A stretch of 64,000 nt of DNA, from the NCBI GenBank assembly GCA_900239685.1, contig OENT01000095.1, positions 124,001 through 188,000 of the forward strand, read 5' to 3'. This document shows, one piece after another, positions 1 through 13,906 of this stretch. A model generated the notes under the pieces. It searched no databases and was not told the DNA's origin. It saw only the letters and a program-made list of their open reading frames with translations. The translations under genes and the position numbers were made by a program. How positions within the stretch are numbered: the first letter of the stretch is position 1; every line of letters starts with the position of its first letter. Origin of the DNA: Rotaria macrura. Taxonomy: Eukaryota > Rotifera > Eurotatoria > Philodinida > Philodinidae.

Positions 1-1274
1 TTCCATCGAAGAAAATCATTTTCAACAAGAACTGTAGAATTTTTTTTCAGGAACTCCTATGATCATCGTTTTAGTACGTCCAATGGAAAATAGATTTTTG
101 AACTTTTCATGAAATTGATTGTGTCATCCAAATCTCTGTCTGTTTTATATACGAAAAGCTAATACTCGTATGTGCAAGACTCTGAAAAGTTGTAAGTACT
201 TCTAATTCTGTAGTTAGTTTGCTCTTACAAGTTGGATCATAGTTGTTTGTACTCTTGTCTATTAATTTTGTTATTCATTCTATTCATTGGGATTTTTTAA
301 CTTCTCTCGAAAGTCGTTTATAACACATGGTTGAAAAAAATAACTCGATTAAAATATTATTTAACAGATAAAATTTTCTTTTATAATTCATCTTCACGTT
401 TCTGATTACTCTTCAATCATAACACAGCCATTTGAGACTATAGCAATTATTAGAAAGCATGGATGACTACACAATCCAGATGAGATTCATCGGAAAACTA
501 AGAATAGGATGTTGTATGAGATCGAATCGTTTCGTAGTGTTTAAACGAAACGATGTTTATTTTTTTCTCCAATGATCTTTTGCAACGTACACTGGCAATG
601 TAGTTCGGGAGAATCATGATATCTTGCATAGAAAGAAAAGTTCATTCGAATCAGTACGTTCATTTTTGAGCTTAAATAATATTGATTCTCGACAAACAAA
701 GAATTGTTGTGATTTGCTTTACAAATAAATCGAAACACGTTGAAACATTGACAAAGAGCCAAATATGAAAGACGTTTTGTGTTAGATGTCCTAGCGTGTT
801 TTTGAAAAATATTTTCCAGACATAGTTAATCGAAATATAATATTCCGGGAAAATTCTTGTTTTAATTGTAACAAATGAGTATTAGTTTAAGTCTATGGCA
901 ACGTATGATCAAATATATTCGTTTAAAAGATTTGATTTGATTTCTTGAGTTTGTTGATCTAGAAAAAGGCTTCGATCGACCATAGGAGATATCAAAGAAT
1001 TTCCATGCCATGAATAAATCCATCGATATAATAAAACGTAAAATGAATAGATTTGCCATCTTCGAATCTGACTTAGTTTTTACTCATGTTGCGCTGTGTT
1101 TTTTCTTTTGACGTGTTTTACTTCATTTCATTGTTCAAATAGTTCGTATTGATACTTACATACAATTTCGATAGTCAATATAGATGAAAGAATACCATCT
1201 TGAATTCTTCTATGAATATAATCAGATAATACCTGAAAAGACACGTATTGAATTGTTGCATTTTACTCTATTAG
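1..1274. other. Region 5' of the PRRC1 exons, no gene identified
   Basis: AT-rich sequence with only short open frames lacking recognisable domains. The missing N-terminal exons of the PRRC1 gene should lie here or beyond the left edge, but I could not place them with confidence. Confidence 0.4.
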
Positions 1275-2085
1275 ACTGGTCTTGAAACAGTTATAACAAC
1301 AGTTGATCCTCAAATGAAACAGTATATTCGTACGTATTAATTTATTTTAGAGTATTGAAAAACATTTTTATTTAATTCTTAGAACCGGGACATGAAGTTA
1401 ACATAGTAGTTACATCAGCTAAAGATGTTAAACTAACACCTGTACGTGATGCATTCACACATGTATTTGGTAGAGCAACAACACAAGGAATCGTAAGTTT
1501 CTCTAAATGGAATTCTACTTGTTTGGTCCTTATATAAAACTTGTGTAGGGTGTTCAATCGAATGTTGCTCCACAGCCGGTAGGTTTTGAAGCTGGTTTTA
1601 AAGGTATGCTTCTCTATTGCTCAGGAATTTTCTTCCTAGAAACAAAAAAAGCATGAAACATTTCTTTACTAGGCGCTCAACAACGTATTGAAAATCTTCG
1701 TCGTCAAAATGTTGTACGATCAGATCAGTGCGTGGTTTCTATTGAAAACTTTATTGCTGAACTTGTTCCAGATATGTATTTTGATCTCGGCTATGTTCTT
1801 TTATCTGATCCCTTGAATTCTATTGAATTACATCTATTTACTCAAGCTATACCTGTACCCATTGAATATGTTTATCAAGCACGTGATCGTACACCAGCAG
1901 ATTATCCATTGAAATGGAGTGGTTATATGGTAACAATAGGTGAAATCCTTCATTCTCAATTACCATTTGTTAATCCTGAAGATTGGCATGAAATTATGAG
2001 TGGAACATCCAGACGAGATATTATATATGCAACGTGTAAATCTCTTGCATACATGTATAAACAAAGGCTGAATCGAAAACAATAG
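1275..2085 (+). CDS. PRRC1: PRRC1-like protein, C-terminal exons (5' part not found)
   Basis: Four exons join in frame: 1275-1329, 1383-1492, 1549-1603 and 1673-2085 (stop TAG). The introns are 53, 56 and 69 nt with GT-AG borders. The product matches the conserved C-terminal half of PRRC1. Diagnostic pieces are VITTVDPQMKQYI, KLTPVRDAFTHVFGRATTQG, QSNVAPQPVGFEAGFKGAQQ, VSIENFIAELVPD, LKWSGYMVTIGE and a terminal MYKQRL. This part of PRRC1 has an NTPase-like (ITPase/DUF84-related) fold; the animal protein is linked to the secretory pathway and to protein kinase A regulation. The N-terminal Pro-rich region and the exons before residue TGLETV are not visible, so the gene is incomplete here. An AATAAA polyadenylation signal lies at 2399-2404. 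The open frame from 1732 is only part of the last exon. Confidence 0.88.
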
Positions 2086-5000
2086 AACTTAATCTTTTTC
2101 TTTACTAGTTATGACTCTTTTATCGTTTCATTTATAATTGTTCTTTTGTTTTAAAAAGCAGAAGAATTATTTCTTTGGAATTTATCTTTTATTGCACTAA
2201 TATTCGTTGTCCTTTTCTCTATGTGCTATTTGAGTAGATCATCAATAAGAAAAAAATATTATTCTCTATATGGTAATGAATGGATCTATTCAATGTCTTC
2301 CTGATTATCTTAATATGTATCTTATATCTTTAATTGATGTATAAGAAGGGTACAAGACAAATCCCGCTTGTTGTGGTGCCTTCGTCGAACATTGAAGAAA
2401 TAAAATTGGATACACAAAAGCAGAACTCGATGAAGTTAACTTCAACATAATTACGATAGATAAAACTCTAAAAAAATCGTAATAATTTGTCTTTATTTAA
2501 ATAAACAGGCGAGACTACTCGAAAATTTCTAAAGAGACAGTCTTAAAGAAGTGTTCACTATGAGAATAGCTACTGCTTCATGATTTGTGCTTGCTTTACC
2601 ACCCGCAACTAAACTTGTGAAGTCATATGAGAATTTCTCTCGGTGAGTATCTGCAACTTTCTCTGCATAGGAATAAATCATAGATTCAGATTTTTAATCT
2701 TAGGTAACTGCTCATATTTAAACAAGTCATTTTACGAAAATTGTTTGTCATCGGCATTTCATATCACCCGACGCTCCATTTGATAAGAGTTGCATTTTGA
2801 CAGAGTAGGCAATGCATCAGTGAGTAGATAAATTACATCCATCGTGAACGATCGTTAATTATAAAGTCAAATTCAGGTCTCACACTGATAACATTTTGCT
2901 GATTTTCACTGAAAATCTTGATATTTCACATGAGTTTTCTCTATAGAGATTTTTTAAACCATTATGACATGTCATTTTGTTATACTCAACGTTTTTTATG
3001 AAAATTTTATTGAATATTTTTCATACAAAGAAAGATGACGTTCGAATTCTACTTATTTTATTCGTCTATTTTCCTTGTAACAGAGCTCGATACGGACCAG
3101 CCTAACCCGACCCGATACTTATTATGTCAACTTTTTAATAAACTATATACTGATTTTATGTACTAGACGTGACCAACACTGATTTGACATAGAAGAGGTA
3201 TCTTAATTTCAGTGCAGGACCTTGAAAAATACACAAACTCCATGTAAGATGATGACACAAACATTTATTTTGATATATGTCATAGTTCATTGACAAAAAT
3301 CAACATAGTGAATTGAAAATTACAAAAATTTGTTTTTCCTCTGTTAAAATGTTCCCTGTAGCCATTAAATTAGACGTGCATTAAAATGAATGTCCATTTC
3401 ATCCCGTCCCGGTTCATGTTTTTGATGTCTTTTTTTGCATAAAACTCGTAAATACTTAAAATTTTTGCAGTCTCTTGGAAGCATGATTAACATAATAAGG
3501 CAGCGCTATTGCTTCACCTGGTTGTGTGTCTCGTCTTCACAGAATCTGCTCTACTATGTGCAAGGATGGTATTAACAAGCAAGAGAGTGCGATTGAGAGG
3601 AGAAATGTGTGGAAAATAGAATTCCATCGATATTAGCAGTTTTAAATAAAATTTTATCTCATCCTTCAACTCTGATTCGAGTGAATTAAATCGGAAGCAT
3701 AGCATTTTCTCGAAAAAATGATATTCTATAAATTTTGTTTCATTTTTCTAAGCAAAATTGTTCTCAGATTTTGACCATTTATGAGTTCGAGCGCACAAGC
3801 AAATGGCCCATGAGCCTAGAGAAAAATGCGAGTATCTCAATTTCAGAGATTCATCTTCAAAATTTAGATATCAATTAACTTTTTTCTTCTTGTTCACAAA
3901 CTTCTTCAGATCACAAGAAAGCTCGGTGTACCGTCAAAATCGAAAAAAAAAACATTTTTTTACTCTGAAATGTGGTGTACTTCGCATAGATGTAACTGAA
4001 TTCATAAATTCTAGCATAGGATATCGTCGCATGTAGAATGAGCGTTATCGAATAACGAAACCGTACAATATATTTCGTTTGCTGTACTCATAAAGCTATT
4101 CGACTCATCGCACCTTTTAAAATTTTTTTTTCGAGACTTGGAACAAATCAAACTCGAAATAACACTGCATAATTCCTCCGACGTAAATTAATACTACCCA
4201 AGTGATCTAAAAATGTTACCGAGAAAAAATATCTCTGTAAGAGATATTTTGTTCGGGTTAGGGCCTTGCCAAGGTGACATACAAAATCCCTGGGTCATTC
4301 TAGGTCGCGCCCGGCTACGAAAAAGTGAACTGTTTTGGTTCCAACCTTGTCATCCGTTTAAGTTACTACTATTTTGAATTAATTTAATTTTTCAAAGCAA
4401 GAATTTGATCACTAGCTATATTCACAAATACTTCAGTGGCCTACATTGAATACCATATCTGACTGTACATGTCAACATCACGTCATTTATTTTCTATTAT
4501 TCTACTAGTTTATTCGTTCACTTAATTTTTCTTTTAAACTTTTGTCCTGATTCGTGCGATAAATCTCTATTGTTTTCCGTTCATGCTCAACATCAACGTG
4601 TCGTTTTCAACTTGATAACATACACATTTATCAATTAATTTCGTCATTTTTTGATAAGGATATGAGTGCGAGAGTGAATGGAATTGATTTAAAATTCATA
4701 CCTGTACACAGCTAATGCCATTTACATATCGAATGCTTTATATCCTACATTTGATTGCACTCAAAAATGTCTGATTTGTTAGAACACAGTTGTCTGAAAA
4801 AAGCTGTTTGCCATGATAGTTTTATGTCTATGGAGAACAGGAATATGAAGAAGAAGAAGAATACCAACAACAACAGCAAAGGATGGAAGCTAAGGAGCAT
4901 GTGAAAAAGTATTCGAGTGATTGAACATGTAGATACAAATCTTACAAGTACGATAGTACAGAGATTACCCTTTTCAATATGCGATCTCATTGCTGGTAAA

Positions 5001-8000
5001 ATGCGACCTTGGCTAGAAAAAAATACGTTTGAAAAGCAAGACTTATGCGTTTCAGAATGTGATGTACCTGTCAGAGAGTAACTTAACGCATATAGCATCA
5101 ATAGGTACAGAGAACGCAAGAAAATGGAAAGTAGAACTCAAAGTATGCGTTCGAAGAAAACACTGTTGTAGTTTTGATTAAATATTACTCATTAATTTAT
5201 ATTCGTGCAAGTATCAGTGTGAATGGCATCAGGAAAAGTTTTACGATTTCAAAAATTCTTCCATATAACTCGATTCTAATTTCATGTAACAATATTTGTT
5301 TGAACCTTTGCTCAGACTTTTTTGAATTACCAAATTGGTATGCAATATGCATGAATTTGTTTCAATATCGATTCGAATTTTACTTTTCATTGTCACAATG
5401 GTTTCGGATATTGAAAAAACCTAAATTATTCAACGGAAATACGCACTTTAGTGTAAAACTTCGGGGTTAATTTTGCAAAAATAGCGTTGATTTTTACGCC
5501 GAAAATGGGAAGTAGCCACTGTAAAAAATTTAATTGAACGAAGGGCTTCAACCACTAAAGAACTTTGATCCGACTCAGAACTAAGGTCATAGAAGTAACT
5601 TACCGCGACCGAAAACGTACCCTTCTGTAGATCCCTATCGTTATTTCTTGTTTAGTAAAATGCCTCGACTATTTCCGATGTATTCGAGACCATTTTCTCA
5701 TTCTTTAGAAACTACTATTGGTTTGCATATTTCCAATAGTACAACTCATAGAAATATATACAACACTGCCAAAAGACTCTGGCACTGTATCTTTATCCAT
5801 GAGGGCATGTAAAAGAGATTTCAAGCGTGAAAAAGAGCTATACCTCGCAAAACTCTAGAAAAAAGTTGCTCTTTTAGTTTTTATCCATTTATCGTTTTCA
5901 TAGTATAAAATGATTCTATTTTCTACAATCTGATTGAACGTAGTCATGCAACATCTATTCAAAATTGAACGTGTGAATAAGGATCATGAAAGAGCAGAGG
6001 ACTGTTTGCCTCACTGTAGTATATGAAATATCTCGCGAAAAGAACACAGCTCGGAACTTTATGTTTTTTATTGACTACCGATAGAATCAATCGAGCGAGT
6101 TTCGAACCCATATAAGAGAGAGGCATTAATGAACAAGGATACACGCTTTTTCTCATACCGGCGTACTGTAGTAACGAGCTGTGGATATTATTCGTAGGGG
6201 AAAGAAGTTGACGTTAGTTGGCAACGTAAAGGTAACGGAAGAAATTTCCAGTTACTTTTTCCTGGTAACTTCTGAAAACATGAAATTATGACTTCTCTTT
6301 ATCAAATTTTGTTATAACATCACTTAATAAAATTCGGAGTAACTTGGTAACTCCGACACTCAATAATGAATTTTTTCGCATTATTTACCCAGGAGAAAGC
6401 ATAATTCCATATTTTAAGAAGTAGCTTGGTAATATAACAGGTCGGTAACGGTACCTTGCCACCTCTAGTTATTCCTATTTTACTACATGTATTTCACAAT
6501 AGTGAAAAAGCGATTTGCGAATATCCACATAATTATTAGATATGATATTTACTTTTTCTAATTACATCGACTTGATGAATCCGGAGTGATATCAATTTAG
6601 CATCACGTGTTAGAAAAACAAAACCAATGGTGTGCTTAGCTACAGAAAACATATTCAAGTGTGTACCGGTTCTTATTTAATAGCTAAACTTGGAAATCAA
6701 AACATAAATTTCTTATGTTCAAAGGGAAAATCTATCATTATGTATTCCTGTCCCTTGTAGTTTTAAAAATTTCCCGCTCTGCCTATTTATAATAAATGCA
6801 ATGTTTAGACCATTCTCATCGCGTGAGCACCTCATTCATTTATACTTACCTGACTATGTCAGTTCATAGATGTGAGAAAATTAAAGTAGTCAGAATTCGA
6901 GCTATCCGAGTAAATTAGAAGATATCAGAAGAATTCTGAACATAGACAAATTATTTCTTAAACCAAGACGATGATAGTAGACATATTGTCATTCTAGTTG
7001 AGCAACGATGTCTCTTAATGTTCAAGTTTAAACATAAATCTGGCATAGATGAAGTATCTACTTTCAAAATTCGATGTTCCCAGTAAATAAAGATTTATTT
7101 CTGTTATCATTGATAAGTAAAGCCAATCAATATTCTTATGATCAACATTAGTCCGATACATTACGTGACTAAAACTTGAAATTGATGTATGAGCCGATAT
7201 CTGAAAAACTCTACTCTAAAAAATTGTCATGTATCAACAAAGTAACTAGTTTTCAGCAATCATAGACAAGAGTGTAAAATAAGACTCTCACAGAAAGAGA
7301 ATTTTTCTGTTCGAATCCGTATTAAAGATAAAATAATAAATCCAACTCAAAATCAGATTTATGCAATACTTACAAGTATTAAATGATGAAGGAGGCTTAT
7401 GGAGAAAAACTCAGAAAAGAATGGTTACTCTTAGTCGAATAATTTGAGTTAGAGCTTTTTATTGTAAGAAAATAAATAGATGATAATTGCTGCTAATACT
7501 AGTAAACAGGAATAGATACAATCATCTGTCTCATTTCAAATATCGAAGAATATTTAGCATCAATTTTTACCGAATGAAAAGCTATTAGATTCAAAAGACG
7601 AGTAGCGTCTATCAAACGATAGATAGAATTCCTTTGATGACAATTCATGTGAGCTTTTGATTAATTAAAAAAAGATTGTAGTCGTCATTTGGACATATAA
7701 ATAGTATGCTGTTCAATGGACTAAACTAATAAATATTGCTGTATCAAACCTCAGGATCTTTAGATAGACATATTGGCAAACTTCTACGGTAGTCTGTTAA
7801 ATTTGTTGTCAAATTTTTCACAGTCACAGGTCAAGCTTCTCTTCAGCATGCGTCAAATTATTTCCATGATCTTCACACATAAATCAATGTCAATATGAGT
7901 TTCATTGCTTTTTTTACGATCATTCTCCCGCCTTGCAGATACATATATGAAAAAAATTAATTTTTTGTTAACCCTTTACTTGAGGAGAAGGGAAAAAACG

Positions 8001-11000
8001 AAAAATTTGATCCAGAAAAACCTATACGTATATGAAAGCATGCACTACTATTAATTGTTAATATATACTTCTGGAAAGAAGAAGACGTATGTGAAATATT
8101 GAGTAATGCAAACTATGATATTACTGATGAACTATAAATAAAATAGCTTTCGGTGTAAATCTTCTCGTTTGTCATCATTTCGCATTCATGCTATTAGTGG
8201 AACGGATTAGCGTGAAATCTCTATCGTTTATAAAAACATCTACAGAATAAAAAATTAAGTATTCGAGAAGACGAATCCTAGTACATTATTGATGATACTA
8301 CATAATAGTGGAATACCTAACTTGTTTAACTTTATTTCATCGGTGGAAAGCTTTTAAATACGATAGCTGAAAGTATGTTCTTTTAGTAGAATCAATGGCT
8401 TTAGTTTTTAATCTTTCTGTCAAAACACAAACAATTTTGACAGACAATAGTCTGACTCTGAATTTGAAAGTTTGAATATTTTATTAAAGAACAAAGAAAC
8501 TGAAAATCTTGAAAATGTTTCAAATCAACTGTGTGATTTAGTTTTCTTATCACAAAAGAAAAACAGCAGTTTTGACTGAATAGTATAAAATTGATGAAAT
8601 TAAAATCGGACTAATACGTGATCGTGTCAGTAACTAATCGTCATCTTCTTTCAAAATGAAAGAGAAATGGCTTCTTATTTTTTGAACACAGGTCAACATA
8701 CTTCGGATGTATTATCTTTAACCGTGTTCGACAATTCGAAACGGTCCACAAACGAAAAGCTACGAATCGAATTGGTCTTCATAGAACATAGAGATTGATC
8801 ATGCAATTCATGGACATATGATTTGAGTGAGAAGGTTGAGTACTCAATGACAGAACACTTTTTCTAGTAAAACGAGTTTAATGTTGGTCACCAATAATAT
8901 TTTTTGAATCTATACGACGTGTTGAAGATCACCTTCTTGTTGAAAGAAATTAAACTATTGAATCACTTCTTCATAAATATATAGTTGATCAAAAATGTTT
9001 CGTCACAAAATTCGGACTGCATCGTATCAGTAAAATATATTTTGTCGTTTGTCTTCCGTGTTTGTTTGAATTTTCTCAATATCTTTCCGTGAGAATAATC
9101 ATCGCAATCGAGCAGTTTCATGTCATTGAAATCTCGAATTGTTACACATCGATACTGTTTTACTAATTCAAACAGTTTTTTTTTAAATGTTTCATCAAAA
9201 TGCAAAATCGACAAAACATACATTTTACGGTCAGATACAATAATCAATCTTGTATTCGACTACGTAAATATACATACAATCATAGGTATATTAGTAATAG
9301 GCTACCCTGAGCCAAAATATAAAAAATAATAGCGTGTTATTAATCGTCCCTCTACAATCATTGATTTGACGAACGTTCTTTTCTTCCCTGTTGAATCGAC
9401 TCCTTAGTCTCAACGATGATTATCATGATATTCATGTATGTCCTAGAATATAACTATACGGCCAAGCTTGATAGATTGTCAAGGCAATTTTTTTCTTCTT
9501 TTCAAATTTTTATTTAGGTAATTTTTTCGATCATACGATAAGCAATAGTAGACATGTCAAACACAAAACAATGTTTGAAAACAATCATATATTATACATA
9601 CATTATTTCATATTTCTATTATGATATGCTGCACTTTTCGTAAAATGTAAAGAGCAACTTTACAGTTAAGTGTCTGAGCAACACGTAGAACGATGCATTA
9701 AATAATTCATTGAATATCATTCAGTAATATAATTACAATAGGCTAGAATTACTTACAGATTACTATCAGAATATGTACATCCACTGTTGATTCAAGCCAT
9801 TGATTTCATAATCAAAATAATATGAAGTCATGCGTGATAGAAATTTATATCATCTCCGTAGAATCTACTCTGATAATAATCATTTTCACATGAATAATAG
9901 TGACGGATATGATATGTTTTCAATCGAACTTCGACTTGATAGTAAAGAAAACGAACAGTCTTTTCATTGACAGCGAAACTCGCTTCTTGCAGTGTTATAT
10001 GTGATAATATTGATGATTGAGAGAAAGTGAAGTCACAGAAATGGATCTCTACTTTATTCTTGTTTCTTCTTATGATCAGATCAAGTATAAGCTCATCTAG
10101 TTTCATATAATGGTATGCAAGATTTGTGTGGGTGTTCGATCAGATACTGCTGTGCATTAAGTCACATCTTATAATCGTTTGGTATCAACTATAAACCGAA
10201 GATTAGATTCATTCTTACTCTTTTTATTCGAGCACAATGAAAGATGACCTATGATGCGAAAGTCTTGAAACGAAATATGCGTTCAATTTCTTGTTAATTT
10301 CTACTTAATCCAAAGAATATAAGTCGGCGATTTCACGCATAGAATTCGATACTCTTTTGAAATATGTATTCAAACTTGATTTTCCACTTAAAACTGATTA
10401 GATAGAAACAAATACGCGATTGGTTTCAGGCAAGATGTTTCCACGACACTATTTTTCATCATAGCGATTTTTTACTTTGACTAAAATCAGCACAATTCGA
10501 CTGAAAAAATCCATTTATGAATGACTGCGTAGAGAGACCTTGACGTGACAATATGACAAAATTTAGTCTTCTTTTTACGCATAGCTATGATGACTTATAA
10601 TATGTTGAACTTTAAAAAGTAAAGATAAGAAGAAAAAACAACAACTTTTGACCAAAACTGCATGGCATATAGAGTAGATTTTTGAAAAATCACAATAGAT
10701 TTTCTTTTGTTCTAGTTCTTTCTTATCATGGCTTATGAATTCGCAGCAAATTAAATGATCTCAATTTATACAGGGTTAATACAGTTTCAAAGTTCTGGCT
10801 AAGAATAAGGAATATTATGTTTCAAGCAAATATGAATTTTGAATTTGTTCCGTTAATCATCTACAACAAAACAGTTTTTAGCTAAGATAAAAAAATCTAA
10901 TCATATATTGAGAATGTGCATCGAATACCGAATTTTAATAAAAAACCTTTTTTCCTTCATAAACGATATCTGAGAATCCGAATATTAAGTAAAGATTCGT

Positions 11001-13548
11001 ATCAGTAAGCACTAGCTTAGTCTTTGTGCGAGCATCCCTCTGGTGGCCATTCAATTAGTCGATTCTAGGTGATTAATATCAAGTCAAAAAGTAATTCTGA
11101 ATTTAAATTCCGAGAGAGCATCAAATTTCGGTTCTAAATTTTAAAAAAAGTAGTAATTTTAGCGAATTGTAAGTAGCAGGATATCGAAGAAACATTTCAT
11201 CTCAAAAATTTCGCGTCATATTTTATTTATCATGCAGTCAATTTAGAATCATTCGAAGGTCATGACTTATCATCATATTCACTATTATTTCATAAGGGTA
11301 AATCTATCAAAATGTAATGATTCACTTTATGTAAACGCACATGTATCTTGTACTTCGATCTTTTCTTCACATGACAGTGTTGCATTTCGTTTTTTCTTTT
11401 TGTTTAAGTATTTGCAACTGTTTGAAAATAGCCTTTTAAATAAGAGGTTTTCTTTCTGTTTACAGATTGATTATAAAAGAAAACGATTGGCTTAAAAAAT
11501 TGAACGTCTACAAAGCATGATATTGACCTCAACAGTTACGGGATGGATTGGATGAGAACAGAATTTTACATAGTTATGCATACAGAAATAGTTCATTTAA
11601 GATAATTCTTTGTTTAACACAAAAAAGACAACTGTATGGCTGTTTGATTAAGAATACAAATGATTATGAAGAAATCGAAAAGAAAAATTACCTTGACACT
11701 AATGATAGAAGACGACACTATTGAGTAACTTATATTCCGTACAAATATGGGTAGTATTACTTCTGAACTTGATGATAAAAATGCTTAATAGACTTTTTCC
11801 TGTAGAAATTCGCTTTCATCTATGTGAAATAGAAAGATTTCAAAAAGCTTATGCCACGTATATTTTCTTCAAGTGTCTTGATAAATCACACCGTATGATT
11901 CTTTTATTGATGTAATATTATCATATAATCCATTGCATTCTGTAGTATGTAGTACATATTTCAACCGTGATAGGCCAATTATGAAATTCAATACAAGAAT
12001 AAAGTACGATTACAAAAAGTGTTGCTATATATTGGATTGACGAGCAAACAGTTACAAATTGATACATGAGAGAACTTCATTAACACAGGCAACTTTTTTA
12101 ATCAAGAGAAAAACTACAGAGTCTACTAGATTTGTTGAATGAGACTATTCATACTGCATGCCTACAAAAAGAACGTGTTTTCTGGTTAATATTAATCCTA
12201 CTATACGTTTATGCTTGTGATCAACTATTTTTTTAATCCAGATTTCATTTTCTATACAATAGTCTATTAAAATATTGTGGTGTTGTGCTCACTACAAGCA
12301 AATTTTGTTGAGAACAAATGATTGTTGATAAATGAAAGTAATACTCGTATCAAAGCACTAAATGTGAAAGTGTTTATAAACATATTTACTCCTGCTTTTT
12401 AAGTCTAAATATAATTGAAGACAATCAAAAGAAATCTAATGTACTGAAACTTTGATGACCTTCTTAGATGATCAGTCACAATAGTTGTTATCATATACAA
12501 TTGATTAGACGTGAAAATAATTGGAAATAGTTTACCAATTTTGTTTGCATTAGATATTATTGAATTTTTCTCTTCTCTGTAAGATTTCTCGACCTACCTG
12601 AGATGATCGAATTTCGCTGAATTTAACATATTTTGTTGAACCGTCGATTTCTAGTGAACTTTGTTAGAAATGTCCTGTAATAGAAGTCTTCCAAAAAAAT
12701 GAATATATTAAGAAATCAACATTTCAAGAACACTCAGCCAATCAAGCAGAAGTTTTCATCAGTGATATATGTCCTTTAATTCTAATCACAGAAAAATTTT
12801 CAAACATTTCTCTCTCTCCATACTGACGGCGTATTAAGTCCACGAATCTGGCGAAAATAGTAATTTCAATGAGTGAAATTGTTAGAATATTCAGGAATGA
12901 ACTCTTCGAAATGAAAGTTATACTACATGTACGACTCTACACGATGTAAACCCAAAACGAAATATAGCTTGATTGGTGGAAGTGTTCTTGAATATATTGA
13001 GTCCTCAATATATTCATTTTCTCCGATAGGATAACTACTGTAGGACTTTAAAAAAATGTATTAACGATCGGCGGCTCAAGGTTTCTCAAAAACACCTTAT
13101 GATAATGTTTGCAAAATTTCTTCCCTCCATAAAATTTAGTTTACTTAGTAAAATCTGATTATTTCAATCGAACAGGAACTACTTTTACTTAAATTGGAAA
13201 GCTCATGTTTGTATATTTTATTGAAAAGTCAAAGTATAAGATAGCCTCTTGCTACAGCTGTCTAATGAAAAGGAACTGGGAAGTATCCTCTACTAATGAC
13301 GAAAAATGACCCCGACTCATTGAACCAGTATCAAAATATTGACTTTTTTATCACAACTATATTCATGGTACATCCTACATACATGTACATAATAGTAATG
13401 CTATGGATAGCATATTACAGATACGTATTTTAGCATTATATATATTCCAAACATAATCAGTATCTGCTTATTTGAAAGAGAACATTTATATTTATCAGAA
13501 TCCTATGTTGAAATTCAATCTCCAATTCCACATGATCACTTCATCATA
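2086..13548. other. Gene desert, about 11.5 kb
   Basis: After the PRRC1 3' end I see no spliced gene, tRNA or rRNA. Open frames are short, AT-driven and without domain signatures. Two minus-strand frames of 92-94 codons (8963-9247 and 9828-10106) are the longest with mixed amino-acid content, but I cannot support them as genes. Small islands of higher GC at about 3080-3110 and 4250-4330 (with GGGTCGGG-like and CGCGCCCGG-like strings) may be worn transposon ends. A short coding-like tract at 4820-4924 is discussed among the findings. Confidence 0.5.
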
Positions 13549-13840
13549 TTTTGATCGGGTTAGTCCTGATTCGTCCCCTTTTTAATTGCTCCAAACTCGG
13601 ACCCAAAAAACGATTCCTAATTCGTCCCCATCGTAGAAAAGTTGGCGAAAATATATTCCGGATTCGTCCCCAACAAAAATTATTTTGTTTAATTGACTCC
13701 TGATTCGTCCCCACTCTATTTAACATTAGAACGTTCATTCTTTGCACTATCTATATGCACAACTAGTGACAATGAGAATTGAATTCATTTCTTTTAGTAT
13801 AACCCGGTAGCCTATAAGAAAGATACATGTGATGAATAAG

Positions 13841-13848
13841 TATATAAA
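13841..13848 (+). promoter_or_regulatory. TATA box of the FLYWCH gene
   Basis: TATATAAA lies 66 nt before the ATG at 13907, with a pyrimidine-rich initiator-like stretch around 13865-13878. The gene therefore carries its own core promoter inside the element. Confidence 0.55.
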
Positions 13849-13906
13849 GGTGGCTGATCGATATTCTTTTACTATCCAGATTTGTTAGTTGAAAACATAT
13901 TGAAAT

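Noticed and set aside
4745-5119. Minus-strand frame of 124 codons
   Set aside because: Poly-Phe/Leu content comes from the complement of GAA runs. There are no domains or splice partners.
7295-7330. Possible tRNA T-arm (TGTTCGAATCCG)
   Set aside because: No acceptor stem, D-arm or anticodon arm can be built around it.
13544-13747. Minus-strand frame with repeated WGRIRN
   Set aside because: It is the translation of the CCTGATTCGTCCCC repeat array, not a gene.
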